DNA of 54,400 nt from Frankiaceae bacterium (GTDB lineage: Bacteria; Actinomycetota; Actinomycetes; JADGOV01), in the NCBI GenBank assembly GCA_017882785.1, contig JADGOV010000008.1, positions 1 through 54,400 on the forward strand, given 5' to 3'. A program made the translations under genes and the position numbers. Position 1 is the stretch's first letter; each line of letters opens with the position of its first letter. The notes under the pieces are model-generated. The model saw only the letters and a list, made by a program, of their open reading frames with translations. It made no database searches and was not told the origin of the DNA. Positions 37,768 through 46,113 of this stretch are shown here, piece after piece.

Positions 37768-38154
37768 CGTCGGCCTCTCTTTCGGGCGCGCGTCGCCGCG
37801 CACAACTCGGTTGTCGCAGGCACCGGGCGGCGCCTGCCCTGACGCCCTCGCCGACACCCACCCGGGCAAGTTCGCTCGGGACCGAGGGCGCCGGCCCGCC
37901 CGTGTCGGGCGGTCGGAGGGCGTGCGAAGTCGACCCGGGACCCGGATCGCTGCTGCCAGCTTAGCGCCTGCGGCACCCGGCGGCCCCGGCCGTGCCGGAG
38001 TGCTGTGCGGGTGCCGCGCGGGTTGCCGTGCAGTGTTTGGCCGGCGGCGTTGTCCGGCGGTTTTTCCCCAGCGGCACCGCCGGCGCGCCCAGCCGTCCAC
38101 AGCCATCGGTTGCACTGCCCCCCGGCTGACACCGCCCCGGTCAGGCTGGTTCCC
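37768..38154. other. rpsB leader and promoter gap
   Basis: About 390 bases between divergent rpsB and the M23-like gene. On the rpsB side, TAAGCT (minus strand, 37963 to 37958) is a possible -10, which would imply a ~190-base leader, but no -35 is clear. The leader is GC-rich and holds a small perfect hairpin ACAAC-TCG-GTTGT (37802-37814). A ribosomal-protein autoregulatory leader is possible; I do not recognise a described motif. No gene is supported here. Confidence 0.4.
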
Positions 38155-38901
38155 ATGCCGTTCCGCCCGACCCGACAGTGGCTGGCTCGACTCGTCGTGC
38201 CCGCAGGATTGCTCCTCGTCCTCACCATCGCCGGATTGCCGGCGACGGCGCCGGCAGCCTCAGGGATCCCGCCGGCGACCCGAGAGGCACCGGTGTGGAG
38301 GTGGCCGCTCCCGGGTGTCCCGCCGGTCTTTCGCCGGTTCGGACCTCCACCGACGCCCTACAGCTCAGGGCATCGCGGGGTCGATCTGGGGGCCTCGATC
38401 GGGACTCCGGTGCTGGCCGCCGGAGCCGGCGTCGTCAGCTTCGCGGCGGTCCTGGCCGGTCGTGGGGTCCTCACAGTGGTGCATGCTGGCGGGCTGCGCA
38501 CGACATACGAGCCGGTCGTCACGGCGATGCGGGTCGGCCGGGTGGTCCGCCCGGGAGAGCAGGTCGGCTGGCTCGGGGCTCCGACCGCGCACTGCGGGGT
38601 GGGCGTCTCCTGCTTGCACTGGGGACTCCTGCGCGGTTCCCAGTACCTTGATCCACTGTCGCTGCTCGGTGGTGCGGCTGTGCGGCTCTATCCACGGACA
38701 GGCGCGGCGCTCATCCGAAGCGCCCCTGATGAGGGCCTCGCGGCCGTGCAGTCGCACACCGCGACCGGCGGGACGACCACGGCCGGCCCGACACATCCCG
38801 CAGGCGGCTCGGGGACGGCCGGCGGCCGTCCTGGGGCCGCCGGGGCAGCAGCCGCGCTGGCGACGGTCACCGCGATGACCATGGTGCTGCGCCGCCGATG
38901 A
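38155..38901 (+). CDS. M23/LytM-like secreted peptidase, possibly degenerate
   Basis: This 248-residue protein has a signal peptide or anchor ([20 protein letters not shown]) and an M23/LytM domain. The first zinc pair is in GHRGVDLG (His73, Asp77), followed by [20 protein letters not shown] and a histidine in VVHAGG. The usual HxH motif reads CLHWG (Cys153-x-His155): the zinc-ligand position is kept while the first, catalytic histidine is Cys. Many actinobacterial M23-like proteins share CLHWG, so this group may be catalytically altered. A Gly/Ala/Thr-rich tail ends in a hydrophobic stretch plus RRR, which could anchor the C terminus. ATG 38155 is chosen from the signal peptide. Divergent from rpsB. 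Confidence 0.82.
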   Translation: MPFRPTRQWLARLVVPAGLLLVLTIAGLPATAPAASGIPPATREAPVWRWPLPGVPPVFRRFGPPPTPYSSGHRGVDLGASIGTPVLAAGAGVVSFAAVLAGRGVLTVVHAGGLRTTYEPVVTAMRVGRVVRPGEQVGWLGAPTAHCGVGVSCLHWGLLRGSQYLDPLSLLGGAAVRLYPRTGAALIRSAPDEGLAAVQSHTATGGTTTAGPTHPAGGSGTAGGRPGAAGAAAALATVTAMTMVLRRR

Positions 38902-38960
38902 GGCTGGCCGGCCGCCCCCCACCAGCCGCGGCCAGCCGACCGCAGCGCCGCGCTGCCTCG

Positions 38961-40127
38961 TCAATCGTTGAGACGACCCCAGTTCGCCGCGATGGTTGCC
39001 GTCGCTTTGGCGACCTGAGCCGGGGTGAGAAACACCGGAGACGTATGCAGCGCGGGCAGTGCGTCCCAGTAAGCGCGGTCGATCGTGCCAGCCCTTCGCA
39101 TCGCATCGGCCCGGGCCGGGCGGACATAGCTGCGGAGGAGCAGATTCTGACCCACGTCGGAGAAGACGAACTCCGCCCAGAGCCGGGCGGCGGCGGGATG
39201 CGGGGCGTTCTTGTTGACCGCTTGCGCGTGGTACAGCCCGACCGCGGCTTTCGGGACGACGACCTGCCAGCCTGCGCTGCCCTGGGACCGTCGGGCGTGC
39301 TGCACGTTGTTGTAGTCCCAGTCGATCACCACGGGGCTCTGACCTGGCAAGACCGTAGAGGCCGCCGCGGGGCTGGCGTTGCCGGCCCTCTTCAGATCGG
39401 CGAAGAACTGCACACCAGCGGTGATGTCGTCGGCCGTTCCGCCACTGTCCAAGGCCGCCATGATCGTGCCGTACAGCCCGGCGCCGCTCCGCCGTGGATC
39501 GCCGTGGAGCGCGACAGCGCCGTGGAATCGTGGCCCCAGCAGGTCCGCGACACTCCTCGGCCGGGGCACCCGCGCGGGGTCGTAGCCGATGGAGGCGAAC
39601 CCCGCGTACGCGCCGGCGAACGCGCCGCCGGCATCTTTGATGGCATCCGGGATGTCTCCCCAGTTGGTCACTTTGTAGGGGGCGAGCAGTGCCGTGTTCG
39701 CCAGGGCTACGGCAGGGTCCAGGTCGAACACGTCCGGGGCAGCGGCGCCGCCCCGCAACTGCCGAGCAGCGCGGATCTCCTCCACGCTGGAAGCGCCGGG
39801 CTGATCCTGACTGACGGCGATGCCGTACGTCGCGGTGAAGGCCTCCATCAGCTGGCCGTAGTTGGCCCAGTCCGTCGGCAGGCCGATGACGCACAGGCGG
39901 CCCTCCTTCTTCGCGGCGGCGATCAGTTTCGGCAAGCCTCCGAGCTCCGCGGCATAGCTCACGGTGGCCGCAGTGAGGGTCGCGGGGTTGGCCCGCACCG
40001 ACTTCTTCGCCGACGCGCCGCCGCATGCTGCGGACAGGGCGAGCGCGGCGAACGCCGGCAGCACCGCGAGCCGCATCCCGAGTCGCCTGGGCAGCCGGCG
40101 ACGGAGGTGAGCGGCGGCGGGCGGCAC
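38961..40127 (-). CDS. ABC transporter substrate-binding lipoprotein (family 1), orphan
   Basis: This 388-residue protein is an extracellular solute-binding protein with a lipoprotein signal (RLAVLPAFAALALSAAC). Mature-region segments such as KEGRLCVIGLPTDWANYGQL, PDVFDLDPAVALANTALLAP and GQSPVVIDWDYNNVQ fit the group that includes iron, thiamine and polyamine binders. No permease or ATPase is next to it, so the ligand is unknown. GTG at 40127 is the longest start; ATG at 40076 (MRLAVLPAF) would give a more usual signal peptide. It converges on the M23-like gene and follows a second lipoprotein gene. Confidence 0.8.
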   Translation of the reverse strand: MPPAAAHLRRRLPRRLGMRLAVLPAFAALALSAACGGASAKKSVRANPATLTAATVSYAAELGGLPKLIAAAKKEGRLCVIGLPTDWANYGQLMEAFTATYGIAVSQDQPGASSVEEIRAARQLRGGAAAPDVFDLDPAVALANTALLAPYKVTNWGDIPDAIKDAGGAFAGAYAGFASIGYDPARVPRPRSVADLLGPRFHGAVALHGDPRRSGAGLYGTIMAALDSGGTADDITAGVQFFADLKRAGNASPAAASTVLPGQSPVVIDWDYNNVQHARRSQGSAGWQVVVPKAAVGLYHAQAVNKNAPHPAAARLWAEFVFSDVGQNLLLRSYVRPARADAMRRAGTIDRAYWDALPALHTSPVFLTPAQVAKATATIAANWGRLND

Positions 40128-40288
40128 GATTCCTTCAATCCGAGGGCACCAACGGGAGTCGAAGCGCCCCCTGGTTGCGGACCGTACAACACCGCTCGTC
40201 CCGATTCGGGGACGCCCGCGACCAGTGCCGAGGACGTGTCGGCACCCACGGCGGCGAGCGCTCGGCGTACCAGTGAGGAAAAGACTCG

Positions 40289-40768
40289 CTAGACCACGGA
40301 GGAGAAGCTGTCTCCTTTGAGCACCGCGAGCACCGCCTTACGGACGGCGGGGCAGTTCCGCTCCGTCTCCGCATCAAGGCTGGAGGAGCGGGCCGGCCGC
40401 TGGTTTGGGTGCTTCTCGACCCAGGCCGAGAGTCCGATCGCGAGCTGGGCCAGCGCGCCTACTGGCGAACCGACTGCGCGCAGTCGCGGCAGATCGCGTC
40501 CCAGATATCCACAGAGCGTGCTGGCCGCCGCCGCCTCGGTGGCGGTCCCCTCCCCCTCCCCACCACTCTTTGCCGTCGGCGGCGTCCGCGGTGGTGCGGT
40601 CGTCGGCTCGGCAGTCGGCGTGCTGGGCGGGCCGTTCCCGGCCGAGGAGGAGGCCGACGCGCTCGGGCCGCCTGCGGTGCTGTTGCCCTTGCCACCGCAG
40701 CCGGCGGCCAACGCCAGCACGGCCGTCACCAGCACCGCCAGGACGACAGCGAGCGAGGCACGCCTCAT
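40289..40768 (-). CDS. Predicted lipoprotein of unknown function
   Basis: The 159-residue product has a signal peptide (RRASLAVVLAVLVTAVLAL) with lipobox LAAGC. A Ser/Thr/Pro-rich linker follows, then a small C-terminal region with two cysteines (TLCGYLGRDLPRLRAVG and ETERNCPAVRKAVLAVLKG) that could be disulfide-linked. I do not recognise a domain. ATG at 40768 has a strong AGGGAGGGG behind it and is preferred over the TTG seven codons upstream. It lies between whiG and the solute-binding lipoprotein on the same strand. Confidence 0.7.
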   Translation of the reverse strand: MRRASLAVVLAVLVTAVLALAAGCGGKGNSTAGGPSASASSSAGNGPPSTPTAEPTTAPPRTPPTAKSGGEGEGTATEAAAASTLCGYLGRDLPRLRAVGSPVGALAQLAIGLSAWVEKHPNQRPARSSSLDAETERNCPAVRKAVLAVLKGDSFSSVV

Positions 40769-40904
40769 GCCCGGCCCCTCCCTTCGCAAGGAGTTGGCAG
40801 CCTAGCCGAGAGGGAGCAGTCCACCCATGTCGGCTACGTCGGACTCATTCATGGACAATCGACCCAACAGTGGTCTCATATGGGGAAAGGCCGCAGTGAG
40901 GTGG

Positions 40905-41789
40905 CTACTCGTGCGAATCGGAGAGCTTGGCGCGCAGTTGTAGGACCGCCTTGGTGTGCATCTGACAGATGCGGGACTCGGTCACTCCGAGAACTTGGCC
41001 GATCTCGGCCAGGGTCAGGCTCTCGTAGTAATACAGCGTGACCACGATCTTCTCCCGCTCGGCCAGCGTATTGATGGCCTTGGCCAGGAGGTACTTCGTC
41101 TCCTCCGACTCGAACGTGGCCACCGGGTCTTCTGCCTTGGTGTCCTCGAGGGTGTCCACCAAGGCGAGGCGGTCACTGCGGTCACCTCCGACGTTGAGCA
41201 ACTCGTCCAGGGCAACGACGTTGACGAAGGAAACCTGGGCGAAGATCGCTCGCAGGTCCTCCGTCGTGATACCGAGCTCCGCAGCCACCTCCGGTTCACC
41301 CGGCGTCCGCCGTAGCCGGGCCTCGAGGGTGGCGTAGGCACGTTCCACCTCACGAGCCTTGAAACGGACCGATCTCGGGATCCAGTCAATCGAGCGCAAC
41401 TCATCGATGATGGCGCCCTTGATCCGGCTTATTGCGTAGGTTTCGAACTTGATGGACCGGGTTATGTCAAACTTGGTGATGGCGTCCATCAGGCCGAAGA
41501 TTCCATAAGAAACAAGGTCTGATTGCTCGATGTTCGGGGGCAGACCGACCCCGACCCGACCGGCGACGTACTTCACCAACGGTGAGTAGTGCAAGATGAG
41601 CCGCTCACGCAGCGCGGGATCCTCGGTCTCCTTGTAGGACCGCCAGAGCTCCTGCAATGCCAGATCCACGTCCGCCCGCGGCTTCATCGTGGGGTAGTCG
41701 TTTGCGGTCGCGGTCGACACATCGCTCCCCCCGGAGACGGCAAACGCACCCGAAGCCGAGCCGTCAGGCTCGGAGGTGGGCACGCTCAT
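40905..41789 (-). CDS. whiG: RNA polymerase sigma factor, WhiG/FliA family
   Basis: This 294-residue sigma-70 family factor is of the FliA/WhiG type. Region 2 starts at [20 protein letters not shown] and contains [18 protein letters not shown]. Region 3 includes [20 protein letters not shown]. Region 4 ends with [20 protein letters not shown] and [12 protein letters not shown]. In Streptomyces WhiG drives early sporulation genes and in motile actinomycetes the homologue drives flagellar genes; no target is in this window. The first ~40 residues are a variable leader. ATG at 41789 has GAGG nine bases upstream; the open frame beyond is rejected. An inverted repeat lies in its promoter region. 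Confidence 0.93.
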   Translation of the reverse strand: MSVPTSEPDGSASGAFAVSGGSDVSTATANDYPTMKPRADVDLALQELWRSYKETEDPALRERLILHYSPLVKYVAGRVGVGLPPNIEQSDLVSYGIFGLMDAITKFDITRSIKFETYAISRIKGAIIDELRSIDWIPRSVRFKAREVERAYATLEARLRRTPGEPEVAAELGITTEDLRAIFAQVSFVNVVALDELLNVGGDRSDRLALVDTLEDTKAEDPVATFESEETKYLLAKAINTLAEREKIVVTLYYYESLTLAEIGQVLGVTESRICQMHTKAVLQLRAKLSDSHE

Positions 41790-42038
41790 GAGTTCGGCCT
41801 CAGCTGTAGGCGGTGACACCGGTGTGGAACTCTGTGCTTGATAGCGTAGCGTCACCGAGCAGTTCCTGAACGCTACTCTCAGTCCCCGTGCCGGCAAGGA
41901 CGGTCCTGGCCGCGCGGCCGGCCAGTAAGCTGATTCGTGCCCGTCGCCCCTATGGGGATTCTCGCTGGGCTCGGTCAGAGTCACAGGCCCCGGCAGGCCT
42001 GCAGATCTGGGCGGCCGGAATGGCCGGTCTGGCCTCGT

Positions 42039-42080
42039 CCCGAAACGGTCATCCCGAAGTGGTCGGCCCGAAATGGTACG
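42039..42080. repeat. Three 14-base direct repeats, CCCGAAnnGGTnnn
   Basis: CCCGAAACGGTCAT, CCCGAAGTGGTCGG and CCCGAAATGGTACG follow each other with an exact 14-base period. They are noncoding and lie between the dprA-side hairpin and the whiG promoter. Iteron-like operator sites or chance are both possible. Confidence 0.6.
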
Positions 42081-42085
42081 GAATG

Positions 42086-42119
42086 CACGAAGCCGCCCAC
42101 GAGTGTAGGCGGCTTCGTG
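42086..42119 (-). terminator. Strong hairpin terminator downstream of dprA
   Basis: CACGAAGCCGCC and GGCGGCTTCGTG form a perfect 12-bp stem around a ten-base loop. It lies about 120 bases past the dprA stop and well upstream of whiG. No U run follows, as is common for actinobacterial terminators; being symmetric it could act on either strand. Confidence 0.6.
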
Positions 42120-42241
42120 TCGGGCGGGGACTAGCTATTCCACTGATACCGGGTGTCACTACGCTCGTCACACGACTCCTTATGAACAATCGGGGCAATC
42201 GCGATGCAACGCCCATTCGGCCGAGCCGCGAACAGACTGCC

Positions 42242-43426
42242 TCAGGACGGCCGCGGCCGGGTCGCGCCCTGCCCAGAGGCCGAGCAGAGCCGATAGGCCG
42301 AGGACAGTCGCCAGCCCGCGTCGTCGCGGACGACCAGGCCGAGCCCCACGAGTTGGGCGAGTCCACCGGTGGCGCGGCGGGGCTCGATTCCCGCCGCCAC
42401 GGCAATCCGGACTGTCGCGAGCGGGGTCTCCACGGGCACCGCGTCGAGCAGGCGGCGGAGCTCAGGTGGGAGTCCGTCACCCAGCCGGGGCACGGCACGT
42501 GACGGAGCCGGTACTACGGATCCCAGGGGCCTGACCGTTTCCAGGATGTGCTCCACCGACGTCACGAGCACCGCGTTGCGCTCGCGGAGAAGGACGTGGC
42601 ATCCTCGGGAGAGAGCTGACGTCACCGGCCCGGGTACGGCCATCACCGGCTTGGAGAGCCGGTCTGCATGCCCCGCGGTGTTGAGGGCGCCACTGCGCAG
42701 CGCGGCCTCCACGACCACCGTGCCCATGGCCATCGCGGCGATCAAGCGGTTGCGGACCAGGAACCGGTGCCGCATCGCGGGTGCGCCGGGAGGTGCCTCG
42801 CTGACCACGACACCGTAGTTCCGTGCTTGGTCCAGCAGCCCGGCGTGGCCGCGGGGGTAAGCCACATCGGCCCCACAAGCCAACACCACGACCGTGGGCT
42901 TGGCCATGAGCAGGGCACCGCGGTGGGCCGCGCCGTCGATTCCGTAGGCTCCGCCGGAGACCACGCAGACGCCGGCATCGGCCAAGCCGACAGCGAGATC
43001 ACCGGCGACTCTGGTGCCGTACGCGGTAGCCGCCCGGGCACCGACCACGGCCACCCCCCGGGCGGCCAGAGCACTCAGATCGCCGCCACCGCGGGCCCAC
43101 AAAGCGAACGGCGCGGGTTGGTCCAGGTGGTCCAAGTCGGCCAGCCCGACCGGCCACTCCGGGTCAGCGGGACACACGAGACGTCCACCGAGGCGGTCGA
43201 AGCGCGCGAGATCGGACTCGGGGTCCGCCTCCCGAGCCCGCGGCAGCAGGCCGGAGAGCCGGCCGCCGGGATAGCGACCGTCGCCCCGGCGCAGGGAGGC
43301 CCAGGCGCCCACTACCCCCTCTTCGGCCACTAACAGCCGCAGCGCCGCATCGTCGGGTTCGCCCACCCGGGACAGGGCGGCTCGGGCGAGCCGTTCTGCA
43401 CGCACGCCCTGTGTCTGATCACTCAC
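42242..43426 (-). CDS. dprA: DNA-processing protein DprA
   Basis: DprA (Smf) binds incoming single-stranded DNA and loads RecA during transformation. The 394-residue protein has the Rossmann-like core VAVVGARAATAYGTRVAGDL, GVCVVSGGAYGIDGAAHRGA, VVLACGADVAYPRGHAGLLD, FLVRNRLIAAMAMGTVVVEA and SGALNTAGHADRLSKPVMAV, and a C-terminal winged-helix-like region. The GTG start at 43426 overlaps the comM stop (GTGA). The order yraN-comM-dprA-whiG is conserved in actinobacteria, mostly without proof of natural competence. The frame remains open upstream inside comM and that part is rejected. Confidence 0.94.
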   Translation of the reverse strand: MSDQTQGVRAERLARAALSRVGEPDDAALRLLVAEEGVVGAWASLRRGDGRYPGGRLSGLLPRAREADPESDLARFDRLGGRLVCPADPEWPVGLADLDHLDQPAPFALWARGGGDLSALAARGVAVVGARAATAYGTRVAGDLAVGLADAGVCVVSGGAYGIDGAAHRGALLMAKPTVVVLACGADVAYPRGHAGLLDQARNYGVVVSEAPPGAPAMRHRFLVRNRLIAAMAMGTVVVEAALRSGALNTAGHADRLSKPVMAVPGPVTSALSRGCHVLLRERNAVLVTSVEHILETVRPLGSVVPAPSRAVPRLGDGLPPELRRLLDAVPVETPLATVRIAVAAGIEPRRATGGLAQLVGLGLVVRDDAGWRLSSAYRLCSASGQGATRPRPS

Positions 43427-44943
43427 GCCGTCTCCCCCAGACGCAGTCCGACGGCGGCCTGCACCTCCGGTACCCCGGGGCGGGTGCGACCCGCGCAGAA
43501 AGCCAGCGTCCAGGCCACCCGCAGGGTGCGGTCCAAGCCGCGCGGGCTCAACGCCCCCCGCCGGAGCGCAGGCTCCAACACCGCTGATGTGCCCCCGGCC
43601 GGCGCGAACGCGGCCCGCAGGTCGCGGCCGGGGATCTCGGAGGGCAGCGTCCACGGCCGCCCCGCGAAGACCTCGGCGGCGATGGCGCGGGCGCATTCCA
43701 CCCGGCCGGCGACCACCGTGCTGGACTCGGTGAAGGGGCGCTCGGCGAGCAGGTCCTCTCGGCTGGGCGGAGCAAGGGAGACGACAAGGTCGATGCGGTC
43801 GAGCAGTGGCCCGGACAGCCGGTTCGCGTAGCGCCGCCGCCCTTCCGGTGTGCACTCGCAGACCTCGGCAGCTTTGGCGCACGGACATGGATTGGCGGCG
43901 AGCACCAGGGTGAACCGGGCTGGGTAGCGGACGGTACCTCCGGACCGTGACAGGTACACCTCACCGCTCTCCAACGGCTGGCGCAGGGCGTCCAGACAAC
44001 CGCTGGCGAACTCGGGAGCCTCGTCGAGAAACAGCACCCCGCGATGTGCCATGGACGCCGCACCGGGTTTGGCCAGCCCGCTGCCGCCACCGATCAGTGC
44101 CGGCACGGTGGCGGTGTGGTGCGGAGCGGCATACGGCGGCGTGGTGATCAGCGGCTGGTCCGGTCGGAGGGCACCGGCCACCGAGTGCACCGCTGTGACC
44201 TCCAGCGCGGCCCGCGGCTGCAGAGCCGGCAGCAGGCCCGGGAGCCGTTCGGCCAGCAGAGTCTTGCCGACCCCGGGTGGCCCCTTGAGGAAGAGGTGAT
44301 GGCCGCCCGCGGCGGCGATCTCCAGCGCCCAGCGCGCCTCCAGCTGGCCGACCACGTCCGCGAGGTCAGGCCGATTCGCCGCGTGGGGCGGGTCGACCGC
44401 CACCTCGGGTACGGCGGCGTCGGCCGGCGGCTCCCCACAGAGCTGCGCGATGAGGCCGCGCAGCGTGTCAACCGCGCAGATGGCCAGTCCCGGCACCAGC
44501 GATGCCTCTCGGGCATTGCCCACCGGCACGATCACGCGCTCGATGCCACCGGCCGCGGCGGCCAGGACGGCCGGCAGTGTCCCGCTCACGGGGCGCACCC
44601 GCCCGTCGAGCCCGAGTTCGCCCAGCAGGACCGTGCCACCGAGCGCGTCTCCGGGGATGGCTCCGGCCGCGGTCAGCACCGCAGTCGCGATGGCCAGGTC
44701 GAAGCCGCTTCCCCGCTTGGGACGCCACGCCGGTGAGAGCCCGACGGTGATCCGCCGCGCCGGCCAGCCCTGGCCGCTGTTGACCACGGCTGCCCGGATC
44801 CGGTCCCGAGCCTCGTGCAGAGTGGCGTCCGGCAGGCCGATCAAGGTCATCCCCGGCAACCCGGCAGCCAGGTCGGCCTCGACCTCGACGAGGTACCCGT
44901 CGACGCCGAGCAACGCCACGGACAACGTCGTGGCGAGGACCAT
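43423..44943 (-). CDS. comM: YifB/ComM family Mg-chelatase-like AAA+ ATPase
   Basis: ComM/YifB is a hexameric AAA+ helicase that helps branch migration during integration of foreign DNA. The 506-residue protein has an N-terminal Lon-like domain (EVEADLAAGLPGMTLIGLPD, then SGQGWPARRITVGLSPAWRP) and the ATPase module with Walker A GPPGVGKT, Walker B GVLFLDEAPEF and sensor region FTLVLAANPCPCAK. A zinc-finger-like cysteine set is seen in NPCPCAKAAEVCECTPEGRR. The Mg-chelatase C-terminal domain ends the protein. ATG at 44943 shares one base with the yraN stop. Confidence 0.95.
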   Translation of the reverse strand: MVLATTLSVALLGVDGYLVEVEADLAAGLPGMTLIGLPDATLHEARDRIRAAVVNSGQGWPARRITVGLSPAWRPKRGSGFDLAIATAVLTAAGAIPGDALGGTVLLGELGLDGRVRPVSGTLPAVLAAAAGGIERVIVPVGNAREASLVPGLAICAVDTLRGLIAQLCGEPPADAAVPEVAVDPPHAANRPDLADVVGQLEARWALEIAAAGGHHLFLKGPPGVGKTLLAERLPGLLPALQPRAALEVTAVHSVAGALRPDQPLITTPPYAAPHHTATVPALIGGGSGLAKPGAASMAHRGVLFLDEAPEFASGCLDALRQPLESGEVYLSRSGGTVRYPARFTLVLAANPCPCAKAAEVCECTPEGRRRYANRLSGPLLDRIDLVVSLAPPSREDLLAERPFTESSTVVAGRVECARAIAAEVFAGRPWTLPSEIPGRDLRAAFAPAGGTSAVLEPALRRGALSPRGLDRTLRVAWTLAFCAGRTRPGVPEVQAAVGLRLGETA

Positions 44944-45299
44944 CAGAACGCCCCACGGAGGTGCTCGACGGCCGCCTGCCCGCGCGACTGCGCCACCACG
45001 CTGATCACGTCGAAGCGCAGCGGCCGGTACGGGCTACCCTGATCGGCCAGCCAGCGCAGACCGAGGGCCCGCAGCCGGCGCACCTTGGCTGGGGTGACGG
45101 CCTCGACCGGCGGCCCGAAGTCAAGGCCGCGCCGGGTCTTGACCTCGCAGATGACGACGACGCCGCCCTCCCGGGCGACGATGTCGATCTCACCCTCCCG
45201 ACAGCGCCAGTTGCGGTCGAGCACGGTCAGCCCGACCGATTGCAGGTAACGGGCCGCCACCCGCTCCCCGTAGCGCCCGACCGCGTCCTTGGCTCTCAT
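44943..45299 (-). CDS. yraN: UPF0102 family protein YraN
   Basis: YraN proteins are small predicted nucleases with a Holliday-junction-resolvase-like fold. The 118-residue product shows GRYGERVAARYLQSVGLTVL and NWRCREGEIDIVAREGGVVV, then ICEVKTRRGLDFGPP. These give the Glu, Asp and Glu-x-Lys residues of the PD-(D/E)xK active site. The gene leads the yraN-comM-dprA string, and ATG 45299 fits. A 475-base gap separates it from DUF2469, so a promoter should lie just upstream, but I cannot fix one. Confidence 0.92.
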   Translation of the reverse strand: MRAKDAVGRYGERVAARYLQSVGLTVLDRNWRCREGEIDIVAREGGVVVICEVKTRRGLDFGPPVEAVTPAKVRRLRALGLRWLADQGSPYRPLRFDVISVVAQSRGQAAVEHLRGAF

Positions 45300-45685
45300 G
45301 CGGCCAGCCTGGGGTCAGCGGGACGGGTCAGGCCTTGGTCAGTCGAGCAGTGTGGATAGCGCTGAGCGCCCGCTCGTCGGGACTGTGCGCAACCCGGTCA
45401 GCGTCGGGTGTCGACCTCGCCGTCGGGCTCGCCCGGCGGGGCCGAGGGGTGGCCCGCACTCCGGAGACGGCGTCACTGGCCTCCGATGTCCCACTCGCGG
45501 CCTGCCCGGAGGGCCCGATCGTCGTCCGCGACGCCACCAGCCGGAGCAGGACTCGGCGCCGCGCTGCGCCGCGCCCGCCGAGGGATTCTGCGGATCCGCG
45601 CTGCCGACGGTCCCCGGCCATTCCCGTAGGTCATGCTCCCGGGCATCCCGCGAGGGCTGGACATCCTCCGTCGACGGCTGGTTGC

Positions 45686-45707
45686 GGGCGGGCGGGCGGG
45701 CGGGCGG
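45686..45707 (+). repeat. (GGGC)5 tetranucleotide run, potential G-quadruplex
   Basis: Five GGG tracts separated by single C bases (GGGC x5, then GG). This is an ideal one-base-loop G-quadruplex sequence on the plus strand, in noncoding DNA; the minus strand would be i-motif-like. The RNA of the minus-strand genes would carry the C-rich version. Confidence 0.6.
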
Positions 45708-45739
45708 AGCGCAGGGCGCGGCCCGGTCCGCTACGGAGG

Positions 45740-45765
45740 GTGGGCCGTCCCCTCCGGGGGCCCAT
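45740..45765 (-). terminator. Possible terminator after DUF2469
   Basis: TGGGCC (45741-45746) pairs with GGCCCA (45759-45764), with an inner CCCC-TCC-GGGG alternative. It starts ten bases past the DUF2469 stop on the minus strand. No U tract. It would end the rplS-lepB-rnhB-DUF2469 transcript. Confidence 0.35.
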
Positions 45766-45774
45766 CCCCCATGT

Positions 45775-46113
45775 TCAGCTGGGGAAGCCGGGGCGGTCGT
45801 GAGGTAGCTCCAACTCGCTCTTGGCAAGTTCCTCGACATTGACGTCCTTGAAGGTCAGCACCCGGACGTTCTTCACGAAGCGCGCCGGCCGGTACATGTC
45901 CCACACCCAGGCATCGGCCATGGTCAACTCGAAGAACACCTCACCCCCGGCGTCGCCGCCGACGGTCCGCACCTGCAGGTCGACGGTGTTCGTCAGATAG
46001 AAACGGCGCTCGGTCTCCACTACGTAGCTGAACAGCCCCACGACGTCGCGGTACTCCCGGTAGAGCTGTAGCTCCATGTCCGTCTCGTACTTCTCCAGGT
46101 CCTCCGCACTCAT
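45775..46113 (-). CDS. DUF2469 family protein
   Basis: This 112-residue protein belongs to the actinobacterial DUF2469 family, recognised from SAEDLEKYETDMELQLYREY, RDVVGLFSYVVETERRFYLT and ADAWVWDMYRPARFVKNVRV, then LTFKDVNVEEL. Its function is unknown. It nearly always follows rnhB. The ATG overlaps the rnhB stop by four bases. Length is normal and no catalytic motif is evident. Confidence 0.93.
   Translation of the reverse strand: MSAEDLEKYETDMELQLYREYRDVVGLFSYVVETERRFYLTNTVDLQVRTVGGDAGGEVFFELTMADAWVWDMYRPARFVKNVRVLTFKDVNVEELAKSELELPHDRPGFPS

Larger units (their letters stand above)
41790..42241. other. whiG promoter region, tandem repeat and dprA 3' region
   Basis: About 450 bases without a supported gene. 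Near whiG, TACGCT on the minus strand is a possible -10. The region also has an inverted repeat GTAGCGT (41846-41852) and ACGCTAC (41870-41876) with a 17-base spacer. The middle carries three 14-base direct repeats (42039-42080) and, right after them, a strong 12-bp hairpin (42086-42119). The rest, up to dprA, shows nothing recognisable. A plus-strand frame open from 41888 has no family resemblance. Confidence 0.5.
45300..45774. other. 475-base gap between DUF2469 and yraN
   Basis: No gene is supported in this GC-rich gap. It holds a (GGGC)5 run on the plus strand (45686-45707) and a GC-rich hairpin next to the DUF2469 stop (45740-45765). Frames open through it on both strands have no recognisable product. 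No tRNA-like T-loop was found. The yraN promoter must be at its left side. Confidence 0.5.

Noticed and set aside
37768-38115. N-terminal extension of rpsB
   Set aside because: S2 proteins start at the [11 protein letters not shown] region; the extra part is Arg/Pro-rich leader sequence.
42039-42080. CRISPR array
   Set aside because: Only three 14-base units with no spacers and no cas genes; the 12-bp arrays in rnhB and rpsP are coding tandem repeats.
41888-42502. Plus-strand 204-codon frame in the whiG-dprA gap
   Set aside because: No recognisable domain, crosses a hairpin terminator and runs antisense into dprA.
45300-45774. tRNA gene in the largest gene-free gap
   Set aside because: No GGTTCGA-type T loop or acceptor-stem pairing was found by eye.
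45289-45807. Plus-strand frames in the yraN-DUF2469 gap
   Set aside because: Arg/Gly/Pro-biased, no ribosome site or family, pass through the GGGC run.
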